From Hymenoscyphus infarciens (taxonomy: Eukaryota > Ascomycota > Leotiomycetes > Helotiales > Helotiaceae): 64,000 nt of DNA. How positions within the stretch are numbered: position 1 is the first letter of the stretch; every line of letters starts with the position of its first letter. The DNA lies in the NCBI GenBank assembly GCA_001414345.1, contig LLCB01000004.1, positions 372,001 to 436,000 on the forward strand. The letters are read 5' to 3'. Under the pieces are notes generated by a model. That model saw only the letters and a list, made by a program, of their open reading frames with translations, did not search any database and was not told the origin of the DNA. Below, one piece after another: positions 48,651-61,989 of this stretch. The position numbers and the translations under genes are program-made.

Positions 48651-49389
48651 GGGATGGGAAGATAGATGGATGGACGAACACTCGTTAAATTGTCTATGGA
48701 AGGTCTATAGCCGGGGGTTTCCTTTTCGGGTGAACGAGAAGATTGATACATGGGTTTCCCCTCTTTTTTATTTTAGTTCGGGGAAGCGTGGATGGCGTTG
48801 GGATTAATGCGATGCGATGGGAGTTTATTGTGATGGGAAGGGCTACTAGGGATGGGAAGGAATGGGACCATTTGAATGGTTGGGTAGCTGAGATAGTTAC
48901 TTTGATGATGACTCAAAATTGATACTCCTAAGGTGTCTTTTTTTTTTGATGCGGACATTCTCTCTCCTTTTCTTCTCTTTTTGGAGACTTTGTGCTGGGC
49001 TCGTGAGCTGGGCTGGGCTGGATGGTGGGTGAGTCTCTTTTGGAGTGAGTGGTAGGTAGGTATAGGACTACTGGGTATGAGAATGGAAGGAAGGAGCGAC
49101 GTTGGGAGATAGGTACAGTTGGCATCGGGGTTGTTCCTTGCCGATGTGACGAGGAGAGGGCACTGGTGGGGTTATTATGGGAGTTGTTCCTTCCAAAAGT
49201 GGTGAGTGAGGGTTGGCCTTGATAGATGGGTGTGCTTGGTTCTCATTTTTGTTGTTTGATAACGTTTCTCTTAATTCATTTACTTTTTTGGTGACAGGGT
49301 GTGATTTTTTCTCTCTCCTAAAGGTTAAGGGGGTTGGCGATAGGGTTTGTAGCTGTTGAGGAGGAAACTTGCAGTCGTGGCTGAGGTTG
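48651..49389. other. 3' flank of the Usp gene up to the RIP boundary
   Basis: G/T-rich sequence of ordinary composition that switches abruptly to AT-rich at about 49390. No gene seen. Confidence 0.5.
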
Positions 49390-51720
49390 TGAGTTAATTA
49401 GTTTAAAATATTTTTTTATTAATTAGATTAACAATTAATTAACTAATTAACTTATAATTATACTAATTATAAGTAAGCGAAGACTAGTAGAAAGTTACTT
49501 TTTTAAATCTACTATTATAATAGCTTAAATAAAAGAGGCGAGAAAAGTAGAGTAGGTTTATATTAGTAAAAAATAAAGTCTAAAATAAGATTTATAAAGT
49601 ATAAGTAATAATATCTTAGTAAAATAGTAGAATAGAGAAGATTACTACTTTATTATATAATATATAAATAGTAAAGAGCTTAAAAACTAAAGAGCTAGCT
49701 AAGTCTTTTATAAATAGATAAAAGAGACGCTAGTAATACTAAGATACTAGTTAAGTAAGTAGTTAGATAACTAGTAATAGTAAGATAATATTTATCTTAT
49801 ATTAAAGAAATATAAGTACTCTTTATTAAAAAAAGACTTATACGTAGTATATTTTATTAATTTTAAGATTAAGATATCTTAAATATAAAGATATAGATTT
49901 AGAAGATTATAAAGTTAAAGTTTTAAGAAATAAGAGAGTTAAAGTCTATATATAATACTTATACTATATTATATAGAATATGCTTATAAGAGAGGACTTT
50001 ATATAGATTCTATTTAAATAAAGAGGTTTTCTACGTCTACTTTATATATAAGAAATTAGTAGAAGTTACTAAGACTATTTTTAATTTTTTTTTAGAGAGA
50101 TTTTATATTAGATAACTAATTTATCTTAGAGCTTATTTAGCTCGTATATATCTAGAATATATACTACTAAAAATTAAGAGATAAAATATATATATATATA
50201 CTAGTTCTATATATATACTAGTATTTAGTATATATATTTAAAAGTAATATAAATCTCTTATTTAATCTCGTATATCTTAGTATATATATAAATAGAATAT
50301 ATATTACTAAAAAATAATAAAAAAAGTTTATATATATCTCTTCTTAGCTACTAGTTTTATAGTACTAGGTTATATATCTACTAACTTATATACTATAAGC
50401 TAAACGATTATTTAATATAATAAGAAATACTTAGTAATATATACTAACTTATATAAGATTACTTTTTAGAGTATCTTATTAAATATCTATATATATATTT
50501 AAATAATTTATATAAGCTAAATAGACTCTTATACTATCTACTTTTTTACTATTTTTAAATAGAATTAGAGAATTAAAAAAAAGCTTATTCTCTATAAAAC
50601 TAGCGCTTTCTATCTATATAACCGAATATATTACTACTTAGTAATATAATAGACTAGCGCTATTTATAAGATATTTTACGAATAATATTAGTAATAGAAG
50701 AGTATTACTTAATATCTACTACTATTCTCGAGACGTTTTTCTTTATAAAAGTAAGCGAAGTATTATAGCTACTCTAGAGAAGTATACTTTATACTCTAAT
50801 AAGAGTTTAGACCTCGATTAGTAGACTAGATTATAATAGTACGAAATATATACTACTATAGAAGAGGTATATAAGAGTGTGTTTAGTAGAATAATATACG
50901 TAGATACTAGGCTCTAATATAGAAGAAAAGGCTAAACTAGTCTTTTCTAACTTTAGAAGAGTAGGCTACTATATATAAGAGGTTTAGACGATATAAAAGT
51001 GATATAAAACTAAATAATAATATATATTAGCTAATATAAAAGTCTAAACTCTACGAAGTATATCTAAAAGTCTAGATAGACGTATAGACGTATATAATCT
51101 TTCTAAATTAGATAATATAAAATAATAACTACTAAAAGCTAAATATATAGCTAAATCTTATATAAAGTAGCTAACTCTAGCTATCTAGAATAGCCTAGGT
51201 AATAGACTATTATATAGAGAGAGATTAAAAGTAGATTTAGAGAATAGTACTCTATAATATAGAAGCTAGCTTTATAGATTTAAGTACTCTAAAGAGTTAT
51301 AGAAGTTAATAAGTAGAAATTACTATTACTTTATCTTAGATAAAACAAAGGCTATTCCGAGAAGTTACTTTATATACTTTTTAGAGATTTTTTAGTAATA
51401 TAGAGCTATGGAAATATATTAATTATAAAAGGTTTACTCTCTTATATTCTTATATATATATATATACGTCTATAAATAAGCTTCTATTTTCTTATTTTTA
51501 AAGTAACTTAGGAGAATCTATTTATATTTAAAAGAGAGAAGAGAGAAAGAGAAAGAGAAAGAGAAAGAGAAAGTATAAAATTTAAAATTTAAAATTAGTT
51601 CTATTTTAGTTACTCTAAAAATTCTAAGCTTTTTGTTAATTATAGACTCTTTACTCTTATAGGATATTCTTGCTTTTTATTACTAATTAGCTACTAAAAA
51701 CTTTCTTATAGAACTATAAC
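49390..51720. repeat. RIP-degraded AT-rich block 3
   Basis: 2.3 kb of CA/TG-poor sequence. Contains a solo LTR (50832-51214) and a GAAAGA-type microsatellite near 51541-51575; the remainder is unidentified. The right edge (51720-51900) returns to mixed composition. Confidence 0.8.
50832..51214 (-). repeat. Solo LTR of the gypsy-associated family
   Basis: 383 bp from TATAATAGTACGAAATATA to GACTATTATA, same order of motifs as the 56352 copy. Flanks TAGAT (50827-50831) and TAGAG (51215-51219) agree at four of five bases, so the target duplication is only probable. Confidence 0.7.
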
Positions 51721-52110
51721 CAGAGCCTCGATTAGGTTAGATTCCGTATAGTAAGTACGCGAGACTAGAAGAGTCCTAGATAGGTGTCTAAATCCTCAGA
51801 CCTGCGTACTATTCTATAGAGACGACCGGACTTTGGCCGCTTATTACGGTGCTCAGGCATACGACACGCCCCCCTCCTCTTAAGCAGCCCCCTTCTAGAA
51901 GGTCAGCTCGTGAATTGGAAGTTACTAACACAAAGATTCTAACAAAATTGTAAGGCTAGAAATAGTTGCTAGGAGTCCTTTGAGGAGGATAGGGAAGAGC
52001 TTTAAATAATGTGGAGGCATAGGCCAGGTGGAAGGATGTATGAAAGGAGTAATTCACAGCCTAATCTCAAAATTCTAAACATTTTCACTTCTAAACCTCA
52101 TTGCCAACTC

Positions 52111-52792
52111 CTAGACACCTTTCCATATCACTTCCATTCCATTTTCATCTCTCATAATAATTGACTCATCAAAGAACCCATCCCTAGCATTCACTGCATG
52201 ATTAACCCTCAACCGATCCGTCGTCCCCTTCCTTTTCTGACAACATCTTGGCATAGCAAGCACCTTCTTCCCAATATATTCCGTCGGGTCGATATCAAAA
52301 GGGTTGTACCTTTTTGCATATACGCCGTTATCATCTTCGATTTCAACAATGTTAATCTAGAGGACTTCTGGATCAGTGTCGTCGGGTAGGACAAGGTGGT
52401 CGAATGTAGCCCCATAGTAATCAATCATACTACATTTTAGAGAGTGTTAGCATGTGCTTTTGAAGAGAGAAAGCATATAAGTTAATTGCATACACTTTCG
52501 GTCTAGCCTCCACTAACCAACCTGTATATTCATCTCGTACTACCATGTCTCCAGCGACGTCGGGCTGTGCATCCCGGTTGTATATTTTTCGAAACGCTAG
52601 CTTTGCTAGCTCGGGGCCTCCAGGCAACGGAAATTTATGGGAGTGGTGGGGGATGTGCCATGATACCTCTGGAAGGTGCTTCTGAATAGCTAGCAGTGGA
52701 CCTTCGATTTGGATTCGGAGCGGTTGCTCAGAGGGTGGTGGGTGGAAGCAATGAGGGGGGTTTCTAAGACATGGTGGGATATAGGGGTACGA
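52111..52792 (-). pseudogene. Unrecognised gene relic with a RIP-type stop
   Basis: Two exons on the minus strand, 52792-52494 and 52429-52111, joined by a 64-nt intron (GTATGC donor, GCTAAC branch, TAG acceptor) that keeps frame. They read as globular protein: EQPLRIQIEGPLLAIQKHLP, PGGPELAKLAFRKIYNRD, VVRDEYTGWLVEARPKVMID, then YYGATFDHLVLPDDTDPEVL, stop, INIVEIEDDNGVYAKRYNPF, EYIGKKVLAMPRCCQKRKG, ending EVIWKGV. The single internal stop (TAG at 52357-52359) sits where CAG (Gln) would fit and is a C-to-T change. No start codon precedes: a stop lies just 5' of 52792, so the N-terminus or an upstream exon is lost. I do not recognise the family. Flanked by RIP blocks on both sides. Confidence 0.6.
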
Positions 52793-52929
52793 TTATTTGG
52801 TACGGAAGACGCATAAAAGGGGATCGATTATTTAGGCCACGACTTAGCATAACTTATGCACAACACCCACGCACACCCTTATGAATTAGTACGGTCGCCA
52901 GCACAACACTACAGGTCAATATGCTGTGC

Positions 52930-55900
52930 ACACCAAAGTTAGACTTTATTTATTAGAAGGCAGTATATAACTTAAACTCTTATAAACCACAATACTTTCT
53001 ATTTTTAAAAGAAGGTATATAATTACAATCTATATTATTTAAAAGTATAGTATATTAAATAATAAATACGAAAAGAGGTTATATAAGAAAGTTATAATAA
53101 GCGTCTTATAAAGTTATAGCTATACACTTAGTAGAAGGAAATAAGCGAAACCTGCCGTAGCCTAGCTCTACTATCCTTCGTAGCTCAAATAATCGTACTC
53201 TATAAAAGTGAGATATATATAAGTGCGGCTAGCGAACGAATCTATTCCTATTTTAGCTAGCCTCGACTTACTTCTCTAAGAGGTGCTTAATTATCGAGCT
53301 CTGCTATAGCGCCTTTCTACCTTTCTATCGCCTTAACGCTAATATAACATATGCTAGCTTACGTAAGAGCTATCTTTTATAATATATAGATCTTTTAGTA
53401 AAAAAACGTTATTAATAATTCTAATTAGCGAGGCTTATACTAAAGAGTAAAGGAAGGTTAAAAAGAAGACTCTAGTAGTAGGCGAAGTTACGTAGTAGAG
53501 TCTTAAGTCTATCTATTATAAAGTAGGTAGAGTAGTAAGAGTATAAGTAGTTAAATACTAATATAAGCTAGCTAGACTTTAGCCTAGATTAGAAAGAATC
53601 TAGTACTAATTAGGTATAGTATAGACGTAGAGGCGTTATTATACACGTCTTACTTTTATACGTCTTCTATATTAAATTCGTCTCTAGATATAGAGAGATA
53701 GAGCGAGTTAATCTAAGAGTAGAGAGTAGAAGTAGTAGATATTTAAACTATAAGTAGAGTTAGTAAGATATAGAATATTAGAGAGATTCATCGTATATAG
53801 AAAGAAGATATTAAAGTCTTATTAGTTTCTAAGTATAGTGATTATTTAGTACTAGTGTGATATTTAGCTTAGAATCTTAGATTAGGCTAAGACGTTTATA
53901 TACGCGTTAAATTTAGTAACTAAGAGCTCTTATTATATATTATAAAAAATACGCTTATATTATTTCTTTTTATAATCTTTTTTACTAGTAGAATCTTTAT
54001 TTATAGCTTCTTTTATAGCTCTTAAATAAGTACTTAATCTAAGTCTATTTATAGAAATATAAGTAATTTATACTCTCTTTTTTTCTTATATATAGTAGTA
54101 ATATCTTAAATTTTTAGACTCTTACGATAAAATACCTAGGAATTTAAATAGAGAGAAGATAGATAATACTAAAAAGTTAGAAGAAATCTTTCTTTTATTA
54201 TATAATAACTTAAATAACTAATTAGATAAAGACTTAATATCTATATATTAATCTAAGAGAAAGTCTTATTAAGAAAAGTTTAATTAACTACTCTAGTAAA
54301 GATAATTTTAAGTATATTATAAAGATAGTTAGTATAGTTTAAGTAAATAGTTAAGTTTAAAATAATTTTATTTCTTATTTTTTTATAATAGTTAGAAGTT
54401 CTATTAACTTATTAAACTTTGAATAAAAAAGTATTATATAAGTTATTATATAATTATATATTAACTTAATAAAGAAAGAGAGAGAGATAAATATAAACTA
54501 TTTTATCTTATTTAAAAGAAAGTTTACTAAATTCAAAAGATTTAATAGAATAGAAAGAAAAAGAGTATAAAATTAATCTCTACTAAAGCTTAAAGAAGCT
54601 TAAAAATATTAATCTTAGTTTATTTAAAATCCTTTACTAAAAAACATTCCTACTAATATATATTTAACTTTAGTTTTTATATATCTAATATATCTTTTAA
54701 ATAACTAACTACTTTTATATAAGATATTTAATAAGCTAAATACTCTTTACTAGATTCAAATTACTATATAGAGAAATAGAGAGCTATATAAGTAATATAA
54801 CTACTTAACTACTACTACTACTACTACTATAAGTAGTAGTTCTAGTAAAAAGAAGTATCTAAGTCTATTAGATAAAGCTTATTATAAAAAAGAGCTTTTT
54901 AATAATATAGATACTATTATACTTAAAGATTTTTATATTATATAGTTTATATAAAAAGCTATCTATTATAGTAAGAAAGAGAATATAAAAAATAAGAAGA
55001 AATATATAAGTAGACTTAGATAGCGATATTATTAGTAATGTATTAGAGAGATCTACGATATTTATTATATTATATTAAGTAATCTAATTACTACTAGACT
55101 TCTAAGAATAACTAAGAATATATCTCGATTATTAGTAGAAAAATAGTTAATATAGAGAATAAAAGTTCTTCTAGCTAAGAGCTAATAGAATACTTAGTCT
55201 TAGTATTTTCTAAAAATAAAAATAAAGTTTTATAATTTTTAATTTTTAATAGTAAATTCTAATTATTTATACTTTTAAGAGATTATACGTCTTATTATAA
55301 GTTCTTTATACTAAATTAAAATTTATATAATAACCTTTTAATATAATAAAATAGATTTTTAAAAAGTGAATATAAGTTATATAATATCTAATTAGTATTA
55401 TAAGCACTATTACTAAGAATCTAATATTTATTAATTATTATTACTTTTGAAATAATATTTTATTATATTAGATAAGAATTTATATTATTTATTCTATAAT
55501 ATATATCGCGATAATCTAATATATTATATATCGCTATCTAAGTCTATATATAAGTAATAATATTTTTTTATATAAAACTAATACTAATAATCTTTAAGCT
55601 TTGAATTTCTATTATTATTCTAAAAGTCTATTAAAAATTCTTATTTTTCTTTATCTAGTTCTTCTTCTTTTTAAAAGAGCTTCTTTATTAGTATAGAATA
55701 TACTAAGTTTAATAAAATAGAGAGTAACTTTAAGAATAATAGTAAAGATAATAGCTTAAGCTTTATTTTATCTATTAATATAAAAGACTCTTTTACTACT
55801 TTATCTAAAAATAAAAAGACTAATACTAAGTATACTACTATTACTACTACTACTACTAATAATAATAATACTTAAGATACTTTAAGTAATTATTATAATT

Positions 55901-57000
55901 CTACTAATAAAATGAAAATAAGTAATAGTATATCTAACTTACTTAACTACTAGTTTATTAGTAAGAAATAAGTAAAGAGTAAGTATTTAAAAATTATAGA
56001 TAACTATACTTATAGTCTTTTAATTTCTATTAAAGACTAAGAGAATACTAAAGCTTATTACTACTCTAAGTATATTAAAAAGTAGAGTAGTAGTAAAAGA
56101 ATATTTTACTTTTATAAGTATATCTTATTTAAATATTAGAAAGAATAAGAAGATAGCTTCTTCTTTAGTAAAGAGTGTTTATAGTAAGTATTATATAAAG
56201 AGATAAAGTAAATATTACTTTTTTAATATTAACTATAGATTTTCTATTTAAATTCATTTTCTTAGCTAACTCTTTACTTAGTTAGCTAATTCACTTATAG
56301 TATAGTAGCTCTATAATAATCTTCTTCTTTCTTTTATATAACTCTTAGAAGTATAATAGCACGAAATATACACTACTACTAAAGAGGTATATAGAAGTGC
56401 GTTCGAGATAGAATAATATACGTAAATACTAAGCACTACTACTACTGAAAAACACTGGCCTTTTCTGACTCTAGAAGAGTAGGCTACTATATATAAGAGG
56501 TTTAGATATTATAAAAAGGTCTAAAACCGAACAACGACATACGTCGGCTAATACCAAAGCCCGAACCCTACGAAGTACGTCTGAAAGCCCGGATATACGT
56601 AACCTTCCTAAAATAGACAATGTAAAACAACAACTACTAAAACCTTATATATAGCAGGTACTCCCTGCTATCTAGGATAGCCTAGGTAATAGGCTATTAT
56701 AAGAAGAGAGTTTAAATTAAGTACTATTATTAGCTTTTATATAGCTCTTATTAAGTCTTAGAGTTATTTTAAGTATTTTAACACCTATATTAAGAAGTTA
56801 GCTAAGAGTAGTAATCTTTTATCTATAGAGAGGTTTAGTAGTAGTAAAGCTAAGGCTAAGAATAGTAATATAGGTAATAATAATAATAGGTAATAATAAT
56901 AATAAAAGTAGTATTAATAGTAATATATCTCTTATTATTTAGTATAAGGTAAAGAAGACAAAGAAGACTAGTAAAAAGTAAAGCCTCTTCTCATTTAAGT
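52930..57000. repeat. RIP-degraded AT-rich block 4
   Basis: 4 kb of CA/TG-poor DNA. 53940-56300 gives scattered readable frames with possible zinc-finger-like Cys/His (now Tyr) positions near 56050-56130, but no family could be named. An ACT microsatellite lies near 54813-54835. The solo LTR at 56352-56701 is listed separately. Confidence 0.75.
56352..56701 (-). repeat. Best-preserved solo LTR with perfect target duplication
   Basis: 350 bp from TATAATAGCACGAAATATAC to AATAGGCTATTATA, flanked by AGAAG at 56347-56351 and 56702-56706. It still has many CA, TG and CG dinucleotides (ACGACATACGTCGG, GAAGTACGTCTG), unlike the other copies, so it is the youngest or least mutated member here. Confidence 0.85.
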
Positions 57001-60000
57001 ATAGCGGTCTTCTTAAGTGAAAAGGCCACTGCGTCCCAGATTTGGTCTCGAACCTCGCGCGGAAATGTGCTTAATTAACCCAGGTTGATCATGCCAGAAG
57101 ACGCCACGGCTGGCAAGAACGAGATCAAAAGGATTGCCACTTTTATCAAGGTCCTGGCGTTGATTTTTCGGGAATCACTTTAAAGTTAAGAATACTTTCA
57201 AAACTTGGATAGCAGATGGCTCTTACTCAAATCTCACCCATCTTGAAAGATAGGGCCTATATTTTTGATATATATGATGGGAAAATAGTTGGAGCTAGAC
57301 GGAGAACTAAATTTCTAGATAGCCGATAATTTCATAGTTGTGACTTAGGTTTTTAGCGCACACTACTTTCAATAAAGTATTTATGCTATGGATATTCTCG
57401 GATCTCATGAAGCACCCAAAAAGCAAAGAGGATAAGAAAGAATAATATAAATATTTGTGTCAAAGTGTGAGGTGAATAACCGCTATACAAAGTTCTTGCG
57501 ATACCCAAGTCAAACAAAGATGTTTCGCGGGACTGAGAAGACCCAAAATCCAGCGGGAAATATTTTGAATTTGGCTAGATCCGTTGGTAGGCTCTTTGCT
57601 TAGCGCTCTTTTGACTGACGTCTTCTCCATTAGAACACTATTCCAAAGTTGGCTTGGCAAGTATGTTCATAATTGGATGTATGAACTTCAGTAAAACGAA
57701 GAAAGATAGCCGCAAATAACGCGTTTGAAATCTAGGAAGAAATGATCTCTGACAAGAGTAATGGGAGACCCATGATTGACAAATGGTATTTCAATCTAGA
57801 TAAAATTGTTCTAGTCTTGAAATCGACGCACTACGGACGAATTAAAACTACTTATGAAAAGGCCCTTGAAATTTCTACCTCTCGATTGGCGAATTGTTGT
57901 ATTGTGTATGAGACTTCTCGATAACTTTTTGACACCAAGGATAGCACCCACTTGAGATATAAAACACTTAAAAATAAATCCAGCTATATCAGAACTTCCA
58001 ACTTGAAAATCCGGTGATCGGACTAAGACGCCCTAACTTCCTTGAGGTAGCCAGAATCTGATTGACGGAAGAACTGTAGGTTCACTTGAACACTCTACGG
58101 AGTCATCAACCAAAAATTCGTGTGCAATCCGCAAATTCGAGTTCCGGATCGGTCAGCGATATCGGTTGAGCTTGCTCACTCATCGAGCCATATATGAAAA
58201 GCTCAACCGTTCCCTTCAGTCATCAAGTCGTACTGTATCTTATGTGCTTTAAGTACTTCCATGACATTTCCCAATCCGGAATCCCTTCTCTTTGAACCAT
58301 CTCACCTCATGTCTCGCGTTCCCTAAAAGAGAAGTCAGCACCCCGTCCAAATGATTCCAAAAATAAATATGGCCCCCCTCGCACCCCCATAAGCAGCCTC
58401 AGGAAGAGACCTTCCAAATCTCACCCACCCAGACTCCACGTGTCAACCTCTCACCCGGTAGCGAGAAGCTCCCTCTACCCAACCAATCAACCGCCTCGTC
58501 TCCATGAGATTGGAAAGTTCCCATGTGGGTGGGTGGTTGTGCTGACGGGAAGGGGGTCTGACTCCACCCGAACCGTTGCCCAGACCACTGAACCTTTCGG
58601 GACTACAATGCCTTTCAGGTTCGGATGAAAAGTACTTCGTCCCAGGCGTAACAAAGGTTATCCAAATGGGGCAATTGCCATATTCATGTAGCTCTATGCT
58701 CCCAAAAAACCCCTGAATAACCTTTGTTTCGCCAGAGACTAAGTACGTGGGATAGTGAGCCAATTAGAATTTTCCATTCCCGGTGATCAGTTGGAGTCCG
58801 AGTTTCCGAGGGGGTCTTGAGTTGATAACTTTACTTGGTGCGAATGAGAGGAGGGTACGCGTATAGCTTTACAGCCCTAAAGGAGGCTATTTCGATGGAA
58901 TTGAAGGAAGCAATGCCTTTCTTTGTTTGCTTGATTGCAGGAATGAAGAAATGTGGTTAAGCAATCGCTACTACCCTATGATTAGATGACGTGATATACC
59001 AAGACTTAAGAAGACTTCGTTCTGATATCCTTCTTGCTATCTCACACATGCGAAAGCGATTTGGAATCTCCGGATGAATAATGCCTAATCAGGATGTCAT
59101 TTAACGTAGGTGGAAGAAAATAAGAGGAAGAAGGTTGCTTGTATTTGAAAGAAAAGGCCACATCCAGCGATTTTAAATCCGAAGGCGAAGTAAGCATGCT
59201 AAGCGAGCCAATAGCACATCGTCCTTATCTCCAGCCTCTCCTCCGCGTTCTTAAATCCTCGGCACGTATTTACGCGCCATCGTGTCATCGTGCATATCAC
59301 CAAGGCGATTATTACTCACCCTCGTCTCGCGTCCAATGATTAGACCATATTTACGGCCGACACAGAAAAGATGCCGTGATGCCGTGGTGCGCAAAAGACT
59401 CGGAGTGTTACCAGCTGTGCGAAAGGCCGACCTCAAATCCGAACTATGCCGAAGGTTATTTTATGGAGATTGATTCTTTTATGCGAGTGCGATAGATCAC
59501 AGCTTGGGATCTTCATTGGTGGATCTGGGTGTTTACTGCCAGCTCTGGCTAGCCCTATGAGGCTCTCAAGATGTCGGTTCGTTAAGTACTGGACTCCGGG
59601 AGTGTTGATTCCATCCGTGATGCCTTGACGGAGACTTTTATGAAGAAAAAGTTCTGAGAACAGTTTCTCGTGCAGTCATTTATCAAGTGAAAATATGAAG
59701 GAGCCGAGATTTTGAGATGGAGCGTGTTTCGGAGCGCGTCTGGCTTGCCGGACACGCGGAGGAGTGAATTGACTTGTGACTTGAAGTCCCTCAAGTGCGG
59801 GAATTTGTGTCGTCGATAGATGTGTCTGGGCGCGTGGAAAAGGCGGGCGAGGATTGTCACGAGAAGGAAACGGTTGCCATGGCGGGGGTCATTTAGGGTT
59901 GATGAGGGTTGGAGAGGGAATATATCGGCACGAACGAGTTGTCCGTGTTCCTGATTGATCAAAGTTCGATCGCTGCTTCGAACCATAGCCGGAGATGAAA

Positions 60001-61989
60001 GATGCGAAATCGGGATCCACAGATGCTGTCACGGTAAAAGTTTATTTTCTGTTATTTGAAAAAATGAGGGGCTCACGGTGGAGATGTAGAATCTCCTCCT
60101 CCTCGGGATCTGCTGTGCATCTTCTTGTAGGATGTGAGTCTGATGACTCAACCATGAGAATACCCAAAGGGGACAACTTGACGAAATGCCTATTCGGAAT
60201 ATCTTGTTGCTCAGAGAGAAAGTCATGAAACAGACCGGAAGAGTCACTGGAAGTTTTCCTTTTCATAGCCTCTTTCACTGGCTATTATGGCAATCTAACT
60301 TGCATCCCGCTCTTCTGCACCTACTTATCTGGCTGCCTGACGAGTGGGTGTTGTTGATGCGCAAGCACTGATACGTTAAAGGCTGACCGTACAACGCACC
60401 AAACCTCAAACCTCGGCGAGCTCGAATATGAACCAAACAAATCTCTAGGACTGCGGATGACTTTGCTCAGGGTCTTGGAGTGGCCGACTTTTGCAATATG
60501 TACCACGAAATGCGTGGTGGAATTATGATTGAATGGGGCTTGCTGAAAGTTGGTGCGAAAACCAGCCATCAAATTTGCAAACGTGGCCTCGATATTCCCC
60601 AACGTGAGGAATTCCCCAAAGGGGTACAATTCGAGGATAAACTCCACGGCGTAGCGAGCAGTCGCGTACCGTGGAGGCTGTGTATGGGATTGAATTGTTT
60701 CCATGGCATTCCTACTCGAATAAAGATTACGGAATCCGGTGGTTGGTCTCAAGGGGCATCTTACTTTTCACAAGAGATTGCGGTGTAGTCCTTCATATTG
60801 TGTTTTCATTGACTTCTAAATACCCACGCGTCGATTAGGCTCCGGATTTAAGGTTGGCGAGGTGGACATTGGGACATAATCAATTCCACACCAGACAAAG
60901 AACCTCGAATTGATTAATAGTCTCACTTCAATTCAAGCCGTGCATGAAACTGTGTTTGAATAATCTCAAAAGGTGTCATGTCGATTGCTTTGTCACATTG
61001 GAATCAAAATGTCTATTTGCTCGAAGCGGTTGGGAGTTTGTCATCAAACCCCGACGGGGACATTTCTTTGTAGAGTAATCCGGTGGGGGAAAAGTCGATC
61101 GCTACCCACACCGCATATCGCAAACTCGCACCGTGTACAGTGCAGTTTACTAGCTTGTGTCGCGAACAGCGAGCAGCGCGGTACGGTAGGCTACCATCGT
61201 TTGTTAGTTTAGTTGGCCATCGTGGCCATGGAATCATGTTGGAGCCTTCGTCGTAGCAACGTGCAGATAGTGCGCGTTCGGCGGAAGGAATTAAGGTCTT
61301 TGGAAATAAGGATTAGGATTACGGACGGTAGACGGTGCCGTATGGCTCATAGTGATTTGAGTTGCATCTATCTGATGGTTTTGGTGGTGGACATAGGGAC
61401 CGGACTTTTGGAATTTTACTCGGCTACGACGCACAAGCCACGACTCATATCGGAGAGAAGTTGTCCCCGAGGGTCAAACCCAACCGTTTTACACCGCATC
61501 CGCATCGCTGCTGAGAAAGCGAGCGAGGTGAGGGGCAGGGGCAGCATGGCTGGCTGCCCTGGTGGCTCGCACCTGGCACGCATCATGACTCTCGACAGGG
61601 GAGATCCACTGGGATACTCTCGCGGCCTTACGAACAAAGGGGACGCGGAGGAGTCGGTCTTATGAATCAGCCCTGTCGGTGCCGGAAGCATATGAGACCC
61701 AAGTCAGCGAGATGGATACAAGAACAACCTCCTCCTCCTGACCAAAGACTCCTTTCAAATACCCAACAACACCATTCACAACAAGCAAACTACTCTCAAC
61801 AACAATTCCAACAAGCAAACACTTCCTCCAAATCACCAAAGCCAACAACCACCACCACGACGAACTTACATCTCACCTACACAATAAACTTTCCAGGTGC
61901 CTATCACATCACCACCGGTCCTCGGCCTCGTTTAAAATTGTTGCCTTGAGTCATTCCAGGACTGAGTAAGAATTTCACAACAACACAAA
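57001..61989. other. 5-kb region of ordinary composition without a supported gene
   Basis: Composition is that of the gene islands, yet frames are short (150 codons or fewer), overlap on both strands and show no family motif. Possible contents are old gene relics, non-coding transcripts or a long leader of the gene at 61990. An imperfect hairpin at 58632-58746 is the only structure noted. The frame at 61662-61949, just upstream of 61990, is Gln/Thr-rich and probably leader sequence. Confidence 0.5.
58632..58746. repeat. Imperfect inverted repeat (hairpin), arms about 38 nt
   Basis: Left arm 58632-58671 and right arm 58710-58746 pair over GTACTT, GGCG, AACAAAGGTTAT and GGGG with a few mismatches; loop of about 38 nt. 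Could be a small MITE relic or a transcript hairpin. Confidence 0.55.

Noticed and set aside
53940..56300. Possible zinc-finger or hAT-type transposase remnants
   Set aside because: Some Tyr/Cys-spaced positions are suggestive, but no diagnostic motif could be read through the RIP damage.
61662..61949. 95-codon Gln/Thr-rich frame upstream of the Ecm13-like gene
   Set aside because: Low complexity, no splice link in frame to 61990; treated as leader sequence.
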